A stretch of DNA of 47,272 bases from Candidatus Peribacteraceae bacterium (GTDB lineage: Bacteria > Patescibacteriota > Gracilibacteria > Peribacterales > Peribacteraceae): NCBI GenBank assembly GCA_028711445.1, contig JAQTSD010000008.1:1-47272 (forward strand), read 5' to 3'. The notes below the pieces were generated by a model. That model was not told the origin of the DNA and searched no databases. It saw nothing but the letters and a program-made list of their open reading frames with translations. The position numbers were made by a program, and so were the translations under genes. Of the stretch, positions 23,646 to 32,200 are shown piece by piece (within the stretch, counting starts at the first letter, position 1; each line of letters begins with the position of its first letter).

Positions 23646-23930
23646 CTACTTCCCGAGCAATGCCCGTAACGCTTCCACCGTTTCCACTTCCAGCCCGATG
23701 GTAGGGTCGGTGGGCGGGGGAATGATCGCCACGATGTCGATATCGGCTGCTGCGTGTCCGTTGAGCAGTTGGAAGAGCAGCCTCTGCCTGACGAGAATTC
23801 GTTGCCCTTCTAACCCTCTCACGCGAATTCCGAAGAGTGCGTCCGGTCCAAGTATCGCAACGTTCTCGAATGCTTCAGCACGTGTCACCGTTTCGGGGTC
23901 GTAAGGCCATTGATAGTAGATGTCTTTCAT
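23646..23930 (-). CDS. Small conserved-looking hypothetical protein
   Basis: 94 aa, MKDIYYQWPYDPETVTRAEA onward, mixed alpha/beta with no cysteine clusters, signal or membrane segment (AILGPDALFGIRVRGLEGQR; DIDIVAIIPPPTDPTIG). ATG 23930 is chosen because a CATACT -10-like box lies 8 nt upstream (23939-23944), so the mRNA may be leaderless. The longer frame from 24008 would run back through the operator of the divergent regulator. It is divergent from the TrpR-like gene, and the two could share control. Function not recognised. Confidence 0.6.
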   Translation of the reverse strand: MKDIYYQWPYDPETVTRAEAFENVAILGPDALFGIRVRGLEGQRILVRQRLLFQLLNGHAAADIDIVAIIPPPTDPTIGLEVETVEALRALLGK

Positions 23931-23989
23931 GGGCGGGCAGTATGACCCATATCGATTTCGAGAAGGAATAATTCCGTCGGTTTTTCTGC

Positions 23990-24028
23990 TTGACCTGCCC
24001 TGTGTCACTGTGATAAAACAGTGTCACA
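23990..24028 (+). promoter_or_regulatory. Promoter with palindromic operator upstream of the TrpR-like gene
   Basis: TTGACC (23990-23995), 16 bp, GATAAA (24012-24017). TGTGTCACTGT (24001-24011) and ACAGTGTCACA (24018-24028) are inverted repeats matching at 10 of 11 positions, placed symmetrically around the -10 box. A repressor bound here would block polymerase; self-regulation by the TrpR-like protein is the simplest reading. Confidence 0.7.
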
Positions 24029-24046
24029 TATCTTTCTTACTCTCTT

Positions 24047-24451
24047 ATGCAGAAGCGATTCACCGAAGACAGTTGGCGCCGCGAGCCGTGGCTCAAGTCC
24101 TTGTGTACTGCTCTCACCACTCTCAAAACCGAGGAGGATGTGGCGTCGTTTCTGCGGGACGTTGGCACCCTGAGTGAGTTACAGGCATGGTGTGAGCGTC
24201 TCGAGGTGGCTAGGGAGCTTGCGAAGGGGTTGAGTTACCGTCAGGTCGCTTCGAATACGGGTGCGAGTACCACAACCGTGACGCGTGTCGCCAAGTTCCT
24301 CGAGAACGGCGAAGGCGGCTATCGCAAAGTCCTCAATGCCCATCGGCATCATCGTTTGGTCCATTCCTCTGCGTCTCCGCATAGTTCGGAGGCCTCCGGG
24401 GAGAGGACGGCATCGGTGTTGCAGGGATATCTCGAAAAAGCCAAGAAGTGA
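24047..24451 (+). CDS. TrpR/YerC-YecD family DNA-binding regulator
   Basis: 134 aa. Typical YerC-type patterns: LTTLKTEEDVASFLRDVGTLSEL, WCERLEVARELAKGLSYRQVA and the helix-turn-helix NTGASTTTVTRVAKFLENGEGGY. The first 100 residues cover the whole known domain; the remaining 35 form a basic, low-complexity tail. The family binds DNA as dimers, in keeping with the palindrome at 24001-24028. Unlike true TrpR, YerC-type proteins have no established tryptophan response, so the ligand is unknown. hisI and hisG follow on the same strand, making histidine or PRPP-related genes possible targets. The start follows a pyrimidine-rich stretch without a Shine-Dalgarno. Confidence 0.88.
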   Translation: MQKRFTEDSWRREPWLKSLCTALTTLKTEEDVASFLRDVGTLSELQAWCERLEVARELAKGLSYRQVASNTGASTTTVTRVAKFLENGEGGYRKVLNAHRHHRLVHSSASPHSSEASGERTASVLQGYLEKAKK

Positions 24452-24557
24452 GTCGCACACCGAAATCGTTCCCTCCTCGGAGACGAGGGGGTGTTTGTCT
24501 TGTGCAAACAATCGGTCGTAGCGGTTCTTTCACATCACTGTTGTTGGGAGGTGACCT

Positions 24558-24944
24558 ATGTCGCTCATCGATTTCCAGGCGTGCGGCGGACTCGTCGCTG
24601 CAGTCGTCCGAGACGCTCAAACCGGAGAAGTGTTGATGTTGGCTTACATGAACGAAGAGGCCTTTCTCGAAACACTCCGAACCGGTCGTGCCGTCTACTA
24701 TTCCCGCAGACGCCGGAAGCTCTGGCGGAAGGGGGAGGAGAGCGGCCACGTCCAGATCGTGCGGGAAATCCGCGTGGATTGCCCGCCAGAGGATGCGATT
24801 CTGCTCAAGGTGGAGCAAACGGGTGCCGCGTGCCATGAGGGCTACAGAAGCTGTTTCTATCGGAGGATCGAAGACGGACGACTCGTCGTTGTCCTCGAAA
24901 GAATCTTTGATCCGGAGCAGGTGTACGGGAAGAAGGGAGACTGA
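24558..24944 (+). CDS. hisI: Phosphoribosyl-AMP cyclohydrolase
   Basis: 128 aa. HisI opens the adenine ring of PR-AMP in histidine synthesis. Seen: [39 protein letters not shown], and the metal-binding [29 protein letters not shown]. It is a single-domain form without the HisE pyrophosphohydrolase. A strong Shine-Dalgarno GGGAGGTGA precedes ATG 24558. hisG follows after 2 nt, so the genes are translated together. A small hairpin (CCCTC/GAGGG, about 24470-24490) separates it from the regulator. No other his genes occur in the window. Confidence 0.93.
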   Translation: MSLIDFQACGGLVAAVVRDAQTGEVLMLAYMNEEAFLETLRTGRAVYYSRRRRKLWRKGEESGHVQIVREIRVDCPPEDAILLKVEQTGAACHEGYRSCFYRRIEDGRLVVVLERIFDPEQVYGKKGD

Positions 24945-24946
24945 TC

Positions 24947-25819
24947 ATGGCTTTGAAGGTTGTGTGTGGGAACGGTTCGCTCGCGGAGCGGATCATGATG
25001 TATCTCGCCATTGCGGGATATGTATTGTTCAAGCCGGATCGCACCGGATACTGCGGAACGGCGAATGGCGTGGAGTTTTATCAGTTCGACCGGCGAACAG
25101 CCCCGTGGTTCCTCCTGAAGGGATTCCATGTAGTGATCACGGGGTACGACCTCTTCCTTGCGAGCAATCTGACGACCCTACGCGTTGTGGGGCCTCTCTG
25201 CTTCTCGCGGAAGACCGATCAGCCGACCCGTTGGGTTCTTGCGCGCCGCGCGGGATGGATTCCCGATGGAAAGAACACGGTCAGCATCGGATGCGAGCTC
25301 CCACGTCTGGCGAAGAAGCTTTTCGCATCTCTCAAGAAGCCCCTGCCGTTTCGCTATCGCATCGAGAAAATCGATGGTTCGGAGGAAGCGTGCGTGAAGT
25401 ACGAACTGGTCGACATGGTGCTCGCGGTAACGGAAACTGGTGAGAGCCTGCGGGCGTGCGGCTTGGAGATCGTTCCGGGATATGACTGTTTGTTGCAGAG
25501 CACGCCGGTACTCCTTGCGGCGAACGGACTGACACCGGAGCAGGAACGGCAGCTTCAGGAGCTGTATCTTGCGCTCCAGACCGTTGTGGGTGCTCAGACG
25601 TACGTCATGGTCACGTTCGATGCCCCCGTGGCGGCGGATATCAAGGTGCTCGATTTGCCTGCGGTGATTGCACCGACCAGGTCTCCGCTCGTCGATCCGC
25701 TGTGGACCGCGTGCGAGATTTGCATCCGGCGCACGGAGCTGGGAAGTGTGCTTCGCAAGCTGAGCGCTGCCGGAGCCAAAGGTATCGTGGTGCGCGACGT
25801 ACAGGGATACCTCGCATAA
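24947..25819 (+). CDS. hisG: ATP phosphoribosyltransferase, long form
   Basis: 290 aa. HisG joins ATP and PRPP as the first step of histidine synthesis. Patterns: VVITGYDLFLASN; the PRPP-binding region TETGESLRACGLEIV; and a C-terminal domain ending PTRSPLVDPLWTACEICIRRTELGSVLRKLSAAGAKGIVVRDVQGYL, which is the regulatory, histidine-binding part of long HisG. So it does not need HisZ. The first residues VCGNGSLAER replace the more usual PKGRL-type loop. It follows hisI after 2 nt with GGGAGA as ribosome site. With only hisI and hisG adjacent, the remaining pathway must be elsewhere or missing. Confidence 0.9.
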   Translation: MALKVVCGNGSLAERIMMYLAIAGYVLFKPDRTGYCGTANGVEFYQFDRRTAPWFLLKGFHVVITGYDLFLASNLTTLRVVGPLCFSRKTDQPTRWVLARRAGWIPDGKNTVSIGCELPRLAKKLFASLKKPLPFRYRIEKIDGSEEACVKYELVDMVLAVTETGESLRACGLEIVPGYDCLLQSTPVLLAANGLTPEQERQLQELYLALQTVVGAQTYVMVTFDAPVAADIKVLDLPAVIAPTRSPLVDPLWTACEICIRRTELGSVLRKLSAAGAKGIVVRDVQGYLA

Positions 25820-25854
25820 CGATAACGGCGTGAAAGGCCGAGGAGGTCTTAGTC

Positions 25855-25917
25855 ATGAGCCAATGGTTCATGGTTGCCCCGATCCGACGGGATCGGGGCT
25901 TTTTTGTGTCATACTGA
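25855..25917 (+). CDS. Possible 20-residue peptide ORF running through the his terminator
   Basis: ATG 25855 is preceded 8 nt upstream by a strong GAGGAGG and opens MSQWFMVAPIRRDRGFFVSY, ending with TGA at 25915-25917, just before ribD. It runs through the terminator stem, so a translating ribosome would disrupt the hairpin. It has no run of His codons. It could be a chance ORF or a leader peptide that controls read-through into ribD. Confidence 0.3.
   Translation: MSQWFMVAPIRRDRGFFVSY
25876..25905 (+). terminator. Intrinsic terminator after hisG
   Basis: CCCCGATCC/GGATCGGGG type stem around a short loop (25877-25898), followed by CTTTTTTG. One of the strongest terminators in the window. 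Confidence 0.9.
25907..25915 (+). promoter_or_regulatory. Extended -10 promoter giving leaderless ribD mRNA
   Basis: TGT followed by CATACT (25910-25915), 6 nt before the ATG at 25922. It lies immediately after the his terminator. No clear -35 box, as expected for an extended -10 promoter. Confidence 0.5.
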
Positions 25918-25921
25918 CATC

Positions 25922-27004
25922 ATGAAAGATACCGTCTACATGCATCGCTGCCTGGAGCTCGCCGAGCGTGGCCGGGGCAGGGTGGGGGTGAACCCCCTCG
26001 TCGGCTCCGTGCTTGTCAGAGGTGGCTCCATCGTCGCGGAGGACTGGCACCGGGGCTTTGGGCTTGCCCATGCCGAGAGAGCTCTCTTAGAGTCGTTTCC
26101 GGGGTCTATCGAACCCGATGATGTTCTCTACGTGAATCTGGAACCATGCTGTCATCGAGGCAAGACCCTGCCCTGCACAGGTTTTCTTATCGAGAGGGGG
26201 GTGAGGCATGTGGTGTACGGAATGGTTGATCCTAATCCGCACGTTGCGGGGAAGGGGATCACACAGCTAAAGAGCGCAGGGGTGGAGGCACGGGGGCCAA
26301 TCCTTCCGGAATTAGTTTTGAGATTAAACAGGGGGTTTGTGTCCCTCCATACGCGAGGGCGTCCGTGGGTCACCCTGAAAATGGCTTGTACAAGGGCTGG
26401 AGCCGTTTCCAATCCCGATGGAAGTCGCTTGAAGATTACCTCACAGGAGCAAGACGCATGGGCGCACGAATTTCTACGTGGAATGCACGATGCGATCATG
26501 ATCGGTGTGGGAACGGTGCTCTCCGATGACCCTCAGCTGACGCGACGAATCGTGAACAAAAAAGTTGATCAGAATTCCTCCCAACCGCTTCGTATCGTGC
26601 TCGACCCGAATTTCAGGATCCCGGAAACGGCTCGACTTGTCACCGAGCTTGCAGCAGGGACGATCGTTGTAATGAGCATAGGAACCTCTGAAAAACGCCA
26701 AAGGCATGTCATGGTGAATCCGTCGAACTGTGACAATTCGCTTTGTTTTTCAGAGGTTCCTATGCATGTTCCCGTGCAGGCCCTGGCGAAGCAGCAACGA
26801 TTGGAGGAGAGGGGAGTGAAGGTGTTCGCGTGTCCCTTGAGGGATAATCACTTCGACCTTGATGCTCTCTGGGAAATCCTCACGACACCGTTGGGCGATT
26901 TTCATGGCATCACCAGTGTGCTCGTCGAAGGAGGAGTGCAGACGTGGCAGTCGTTCCGGGAGGCGGGGGTCCTCGATGAGGAAGTGGTGCTGGTGGGAGA
27001 GTGA
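25922..27004 (+). CDS. ribD: RibD-like deaminase/reductase, with in-frame insertion and short C-terminus
   Basis: 360 aa. RibD deaminates and reduces an early riboflavin intermediate. The N-terminal deaminase keeps the zinc site: HAE (His50, Glu52) and PCCHRGKTLPCT (Cys76, Cys85). The reductase half starts at about 150 (RPWVTLKMACTRAG) with ITSQEQDAWAHEFLRGMHDAIMIGVGTVLSDDPQL. Two oddities. A 90-bp palindromic sequence (26676-26765) adds about 30 residues near 252-281 without breaking the frame. The protein also ends soon after LVEGG...VLDEEVVLVGE, some 35-45 residues earlier than usual, losing the last reductase strands. No other rib genes are near. Reductase activity is therefore doubtful. 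The leaderless start at 25922 is chosen over upstream frame. Confidence 0.85.
   Translation: MKDTVYMHRCLELAERGRGRVGVNPLVGSVLVRGGSIVAEDWHRGFGLAHAERALLESFPGSIEPDDVLYVNLEPCCHRGKTLPCTGFLIERGVRHVVYGMVDPNPHVAGKGITQLKSAGVEARGPILPELVLRLNRGFVSLHTRGRPWVTLKMACTRAGAVSNPDGSRLKITSQEQDAWAHEFLRGMHDAIMIGVGTVLSDDPQLTRRIVNKKVDQNSSQPLRIVLDPNFRIPETARLVTELAAGTIVVMSIGTSEKRQRHVMVNPSNCDNSLCFSEVPMHVPVQALAKQQRLEERGVKVFACPLRDNHFDLDALWEILTTPLGDFHGITSVLVEGGVQTWQSFREAGVLDEEVVLVGE
26676..26765. repeat. 90-bp palindromic element inserted in frame in ribD
   Basis: A 21-bp arm (26676-26696, beginning GCATAGGAACCTCTG) is repeated as an exact reverse complement at 26745-26765. The 48-bp centre includes TGTCATGGTGA, also found in the palindromic elements at 327-424 and 20634-20730. 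Length 90 is a multiple of three and neither strand of the inserted frame carries a stop in the ribD phase. Confidence 0.75.
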
Positions 27005-27047
27005 GTCATGCTGCCTGTACGAACCCGAGTGTGTTACCGTATGTGCC

Positions 27048-28325
27048 GTGCGTAGTTCCCGCCTCAAGAAATTTCTGAAATCTGTCGGCCCCGGATTCAT
27101 CACGGGGGCCGCGGATGACGACCCTTCCGGCATCGCCACGTACGCGCAGACCGGTGCGCAGTTCGGGTATACGCAGCTGTGGTTCGCACTCTTCGTGACG
27201 CCGTTCATGGTTGTCGTGCAAGAGATTTGCGGAAGGATTGGCATGGTGACCGGAAAGGGTCTCTCGAGCATCATTCGCATGCACTACTCGAAGTTACTTT
27301 TGTACGCTGTCGTTTCCCTCCTCTTTCTTGCCAATACGATCAACATCGGCGCGGATCTCGGAGCGATGGCCGCTTCCGCCACGCTCGTCACAGGCTTGCC
27401 CAGATGGCTTTGGTTGATCGGATTCACGGTACTCATCGTCCTTCTGGAGATCTTCGTAACTTATCGCATCTATGCCAAGTTTCTGAAGTATCTTGCCTTC
27501 TCACTTCTCGTCTACGTTCTCGCGGCTTTTACAATCACGCAGCCGTGGATGACGATTCTTGCCGCAACGCTCATCCCTTCCTTCTCGTTCGCTCCGGAGT
27601 ACATCGTAAACATCGTGGCGCTCTTCGGAACGACCATTTCTCCATACCTCTTCTTCTGGCAGACGGATGAAGAGGTGGAGGAGGAAGTCGCGCACCACGC
27701 GATTTCCGATATGGGATGCGGCATCCCGCGTGTGACGCGCAAAGGCTTGCGGTCCATGCGACTCGATACGGCGATGGGAATGATCTTCTCCAATATCATC
27801 ACTTTCTTCATTATCACGACATCCGCGTCCACGCTCGGTGCGCACGGTGTGCGCACGGTGGCAACTGCCGCAGAGGCGGCAGCCATGCTGCAGCCGCTCG
27901 CCGGGCGCGCCGCGTCTCTCCTCTTCGCGCTCGGTGTGATCGGTATCGGCCTGCTCGCGGTGCCCATTCTCGCGGGGGCGGCTTCTTATGCCGTTGCCGA
28001 AGCATTCGGGTGGCACGAAGGGCTCTTTCGGACGTTTAAGCAGGCGCCGGGATTCTATGGTGTGATCGTGCTTGCAACATGCTTTGGTTTGGTTGTGAGT
28101 GTCCTGAAATTCCCCGCCTTCGAGATGCTGTACTATGCCGCTGTTCTCAACGGCGTGATCGCCCCGCCGCTCCTTGTCCTCATCCTCCTGATCGCACGCA
28201 ATCGTCGTATCATGGGAACGCACACCACGCCCATGTTTTCCAATATTCTTGGATGGATCGTCACCGCGGTGATGGCAATTGCAGCTTTCGTGCTTGTTGT
28301 TCATTTGTACCAGGGGGCGCTTTAG
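27048..28325 (+). CDS. Nramp-related divalent metal transporter
   Basis: 425 aa from GTG 27048, about eleven membrane helices, Nramp/APC fold. Nramp proteins move Mn2+ or Fe2+ with protons. The first helix has GPGFITGAADDDPSGIATY where classic Nramps have DPGN, and the sixth has TTISPYLFFWQTDEE where classic Nramps have a Met-Pro-His motif. It therefore belongs to the Nramp-related branch, whose members include proposed Mg2+ or Mn2+ carriers; the metal cannot be told here. GTG 27048 is chosen as the first good start after the ribD stop; an ATG at 26976 lies within ribD. No Shine-Dalgarno. It converges closely with the FMN reductase gene (23-nt gap). Confidence 0.88.
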   Translation: MRSSRLKKFLKSVGPGFITGAADDDPSGIATYAQTGAQFGYTQLWFALFVTPFMVVVQEICGRIGMVTGKGLSSIIRMHYSKLLLYAVVSLLFLANTINIGADLGAMAASATLVTGLPRWLWLIGFTVLIVLLEIFVTYRIYAKFLKYLAFSLLVYVLAAFTITQPWMTILAATLIPSFSFAPEYIVNIVALFGTTISPYLFFWQTDEEVEEEVAHHAISDMGCGIPRVTRKGLRSMRLDTAMGMIFSNIITFFIITTSASTLGAHGVRTVATAAEAAAMLQPLAGRAASLLFALGVIGIGLLAVPILAGAASYAVAEAFGWHEGLFRTFKQAPGFYGVIVLATCFGLVVSVLKFPAFEMLYYAAVLNGVIAPPLLVLILLIARNRRIMGTHTTPMFSNILGWIVTAVMAIAAFVLVVHLYQGAL

Positions 28326-28348
28326 AGAAGCGGCCTCCGGGGGATTCT

Positions 28349-29020
28349 TCAGGAGAAGAACTTAAGGAGTCTCTGCGCAAAGCCGTAAATTTTGTGAATC
28401 ATGCCGTGTCGGATGGGCAAGGATCCGTCGGCTGCATACCGTGCAACGATGCATGCGAATCGGATTCCTTCTTGATATATGCGTTCCAGACTCTCGGGTC
28501 TCTTATCTACGACGAGACCAAACTTGCCACGTCCTTTCGTACAGCGAGGTTCGAAGTGGTGGCCGAGTACCGAGCCGCCAAAGTACTTGATTGCCTGCGG
28601 CAGGAAGCTTGTCGTCTTGTGCATGAGCGTTTTCCAAGCTGCCTTCGGTGAGCCTCCGGTGAAGATGAGGAAGAACGGTTTTCCTTCGAGAGTACCGCGG
28701 GAGTGGGTGGCATCGAGCGCGAATGATCCCATGCGATCGATGAAATTCTTCAGGTGTGCGGGCACAGAGAAATTCCAAACGGGAGTGGCAATGACGACAC
28801 CGTGGGCTTGTTCTACGAGCCGCTGCAGGGTGCGGAAATCTTCTTCTTGTGTGTGTGCAGAGTCATAGAACTCCAAGCGGAAATGATCAATCTTCAGTTC
28901 ATTGAGTTTCACGGTGTCGACCATAAGGTGAGAAACTTCTGATCGGGCGCCTTCGGCGAAGGTAGAAGCGAGCAGTGCGCAATTGCTCGGATTGTTGTTA
29001 CCGGCAATGAGGATGAGCAA
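28349..29020 (-). CDS. NAD(P)H-dependent FMN reductase-like flavoprotein
   Basis: 223 aa, flavodoxin-like fold. Seen: IAGNNNPSNCALLASTFAEGA (phosphate loop position), then ATPVWNFSVPAHLKNFIDRMG, the typical second flavin loop of this family, and FLIFTGGSPKAAWKTL. Such proteins pass electrons from NAD(P)H through FMN to quinones or other acceptors. The C-terminal 45 residues (HGMIHKIYGFAQRLLKFFS) are basic-amphipathic and may touch the membrane. The start appears to be TTG at 29020; no in-frame ATG exists upstream within the non-coding gap, so this start is tentative. It is divergent from nrdJ. Confidence 0.82.
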   Translation of the reverse strand: MLILIAGNNNPSNCALLASTFAEGARSEVSHLMVDTVKLNELKIDHFRLEFYDSAHTQEEDFRTLQRLVEQAHGVVIATPVWNFSVPAHLKNFIDRMGSFALDATHSRGTLEGKPFFLIFTGGSPKAAWKTLMHKTTSFLPQAIKYFGGSVLGHHFEPRCTKGRGKFGLVVDKRPESLERIYQEGIRFACIVARYAADGSLPIRHGMIHKIYGFAQRLLKFFS

Positions 29021-29131
29021 GTATGTCGTGTAGCCATCTTACAGGATATTTCCTGAATACGAATGCTGGCATTGCATCATTACATCTGTTTTCTCATCCA
29101 TTGCAACTGCAGTTTGTTGAGTGCGATATAG

Positions 29132-29182
29132 ACACCATATATCGTACCTCATTGCTATAGGTAGGCACAGCATATAGTATTT
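29132..29182 (+). promoter_or_regulatory. nrdJ promoter with possible NrdR boxes
   Basis: ACACCATATATCGTAC (29132-29147) is close to the NrdR consensus ACACwATATATwGTGT. A weaker copy, ACAGCATATAGTATTT (29167-29182), overlaps a -10 box TAGTAT; a TTGCTA -35 stands 17 bp before it. The centre-to-centre distance of 35 bp differs from the usual 31-32, so the second box is doubtful. Confidence 0.4.
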
Positions 29183-29204
29183 TCTATTCCTTCCGCCAAA
29201 ACGC

Positions 29205-32200
29205 ATGAACTCGGCAAATTCGCCTTCTTTCCCGCGTTCCACCGCCTCTTCCCACGGCACGATTCCGCGTGCGGACGCAGCCCGCGCCAAAGGGAAGGGG
29301 CTCTCCATTCCGCGTGTTTTCACGACGCCCGGCAACGATCCTTTGGAGGAGGTGACGTATGAGAAGCGAACGAGTGCAATTAAGAATACAGACGGCTCCA
29401 CCGTCTTCATGATGGAGGGGGCTGAGGTTCCCGTGGAGTGGAGTCAGATGGCGACAGATATCATCGTGAGTAAATACTTTCGCAAGGCGGGTGTGCCGCA
29501 GGAAGACGGGAAGGGCAATCTCCTGCGTGACCCAAAAGGGGAAGTCGTCACAGGACCGGAGCGCAGCGCCCGGCAAGTCGTGCGGCGCATGGCCGGTTGC
29601 TGGCGGCACTGGGGGCAGCAGGAGGGCTACTTCGAAACCGCACAAGATGCGCAGGTATTCGAAGATGAACTCTCATATATGCTCATCCACCAGATGGCTG
29701 CACCCAACAGCCCACAGTGGTTCAACACAGGTCTTCATTACGCGTATGGCATCACAGGACCGGCGCAGGGGCATTTCTACTGCGAATCAAAAACGGGCGA
29801 AGTACGTAAGAGCGAAGATGCCTACACACATCCACAGCCGCATGCATGTTTCATTCAGTCCGTAGAGGATGACATGGTCAATCCCGGCGGCATCATGGAT
29901 TTGTGGGTTCGGGAGGCACGATTGTTCAAGTATGGCTCGGGAACGGGTACCAATTTTTCTCGTCTTCGTGGGTCCGGCGAGCCACTCTCGGGTGGCGGCA
30001 TGAGTTCCGGTCTCATGAGCTTCCTTAAGATCGGCGATCGTGCAGCAGGGGCCATCAAGTCTGGCGGCACCACGCGCCGCGCCGCCAAGATGGTGTGCCT
30101 CGATCTCGATCATCCAGACATCGAGGTGTTCATCGATTGGAAGGCTAAAGAAGAGCAAAAAGTCGCTATCCTTGCGAAGGATGGCTTCTCCACGGATTTC
30201 AACGGTGAGGCATACCAGACGGTCTCGGGGCAGAACTCCAACAATTCCATCCGCGTGCCTCAGGCGTTCTTCGATGCGCTCGAAAAGGATGGAACGTGGG
30301 ATCTCTATTGGCGCACGGAGCTCAGGAAAGCGGAGGGGGAGGGGAGGGCACCCGTTCCCTGCAAGACGCTCAAGGCGCGCGATCTGTGGGACAAGATCGG
30401 GTACGCCGCGTGGGCGTGCGCCGATCCTGGGTTGCAGTACGACACGACGATCAATGACTGGCACACTTGTCCGGCTGACGGACGCATCAATGCATCGAAT
30501 CCCTGTAGTGAATACATGTTCGTCGACAACACCGCCTGCAATCTCGCATCCATCAATCTCTTGAAGTTCTATGATGATGAACACGGCACGTTCGATATCG
30601 AACGTTTCCGTCATGCGGTTCGTCTTTGGACCGTCGTCTTGGAGATTTCGGTGCTCATGGCGCAGTTTCCGAGTGCGGAGATCGCACGCTTGAGTTATGA
30701 ATTTCGAACGTTGGGCCTCGGTTATGCTAATCTTGGTGCGTTGCTCATGCACATGGGTGTTCCATACGATTCGGAGCGCGGACGTGCCTTCTGTGCTGCG
30801 ATCACCGCCATGATGACGGGCGAGGCGTATGCGATGTCTGCGGAAATGGCCAAGTATCTTGGGGCGTTTCAGGGCTTTACGCGCAACCGCGATCATATGC
30901 TCCGGGTGATCCGTAATCACCGTCGTGCGGCATACGATGCGCCAAAGGGAGAATACGAGGATCTCCATGTGACGCCCGTGGGTATCGATCAAAAGTACTG
31001 TCCGCTCGACCTGCTCCATGCAGCGAAAGAAGCGTGGGATCGTGCGCTTGCGCTCGGAGAAAAAGCCGGTTATCGCAATGCACAAGTCTCCGTCATCGCG
31101 CCGACCGGAACGATCGGTTTGCTCATGGATTGCGATACAACGGGCGTTGAGCCGGACTTTGCACTCGTAAAATTTAAAAAACTTGCGGGGGGTGGTTACA
31201 TGAAGATCGTGAACCAGTCCGTGCGTCCTGCTCTCGCCAAGCTCGGATATGGTGAGGATGAAGTGCGCGATATCATGCGCTATGTGTTGGGGACCCTCAC
31301 ACTCGAGGGATCTCCGCACATCAATCGCCAGTCGCTCAAGCTCAAAGGGTTCACGGATGAGGATATCGCGAATGTCGAGAAGACGCTGCCGCAGGTCTTC
31401 GATCTTCACTTCGCCTTCAATCGCTTCGTGCTCGGCGACGCCACGATGGCACGTCTCAAGATCACTGAGGAAGATCTGAGCAAGGCGGACGGGAACATGC
31501 TGCGTGCACTCGGCTTCGCTCCGGAGCACATTGAGGAGGCTAATGTCATCATTTGCGGTCACATGACAGTCGAGGGTGCTCCGCATCTTCGGGATGAGCA
31601 CCTTGCCGTCTTCGATTGTGCGAATCGCTGCGGAAAGATCGGTAAGCGCTCCATCGCACCTGAGGGGCATATCCGGATGATGGCTGCTGCGCAGCCGTTT
31701 ATCACTGGAGCAATTTCCAAGACCATCAATTTCCCCAACGAGGCGACAGTGGAAGATATCAAGAGTGCCTACTTCTTGAGCTGGAAACTGAGTCTCAAGG
31801 CCAATGCACTCTATCGCGATGGCTGCAAACTGAGTCAGCCGCTCTCATCGAAGAAGGAAGGCAAGGACAAGAAGGTGGAGAAGAATCAGGATCCGGAACG
31901 CATCCGCATCGTCGAGAAAATCGTCGTGAAGGAGATGCCACGGCGCCGCAAGCTGCCGGACGAGCGCATGTCTCTCACACACAAGTTCTCGGTTGCTGGT
32001 CACGAAGGTTACGTGCACGTCGGTCTCTATGAGGACGGAACGCCCGGTGAGATCTTCATCAAGATGAGCAAGGAAGGATCCACGCTCTCTGGGGTCATGG
32101 ACACGCTTGCCCTGAGTCTTTCCATGAATCTCCAGTACGGCGTGCCTCTCGAAGTACTGTGCCAGAAGCTTGTACGGACGCGCTTCGAGCCGATGGGCAT

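Noticed and set aside
29787-31670. 627-codon frame antisense to nrdJ
   Set aside because: Exactly opposite a conserved enzyme in GC-rich DNA. Its His/Arg/Ile-rich product looks like no protein, and it has no start signals. Similar antisense frames over rpoC and fusA were dropped for the same reason.
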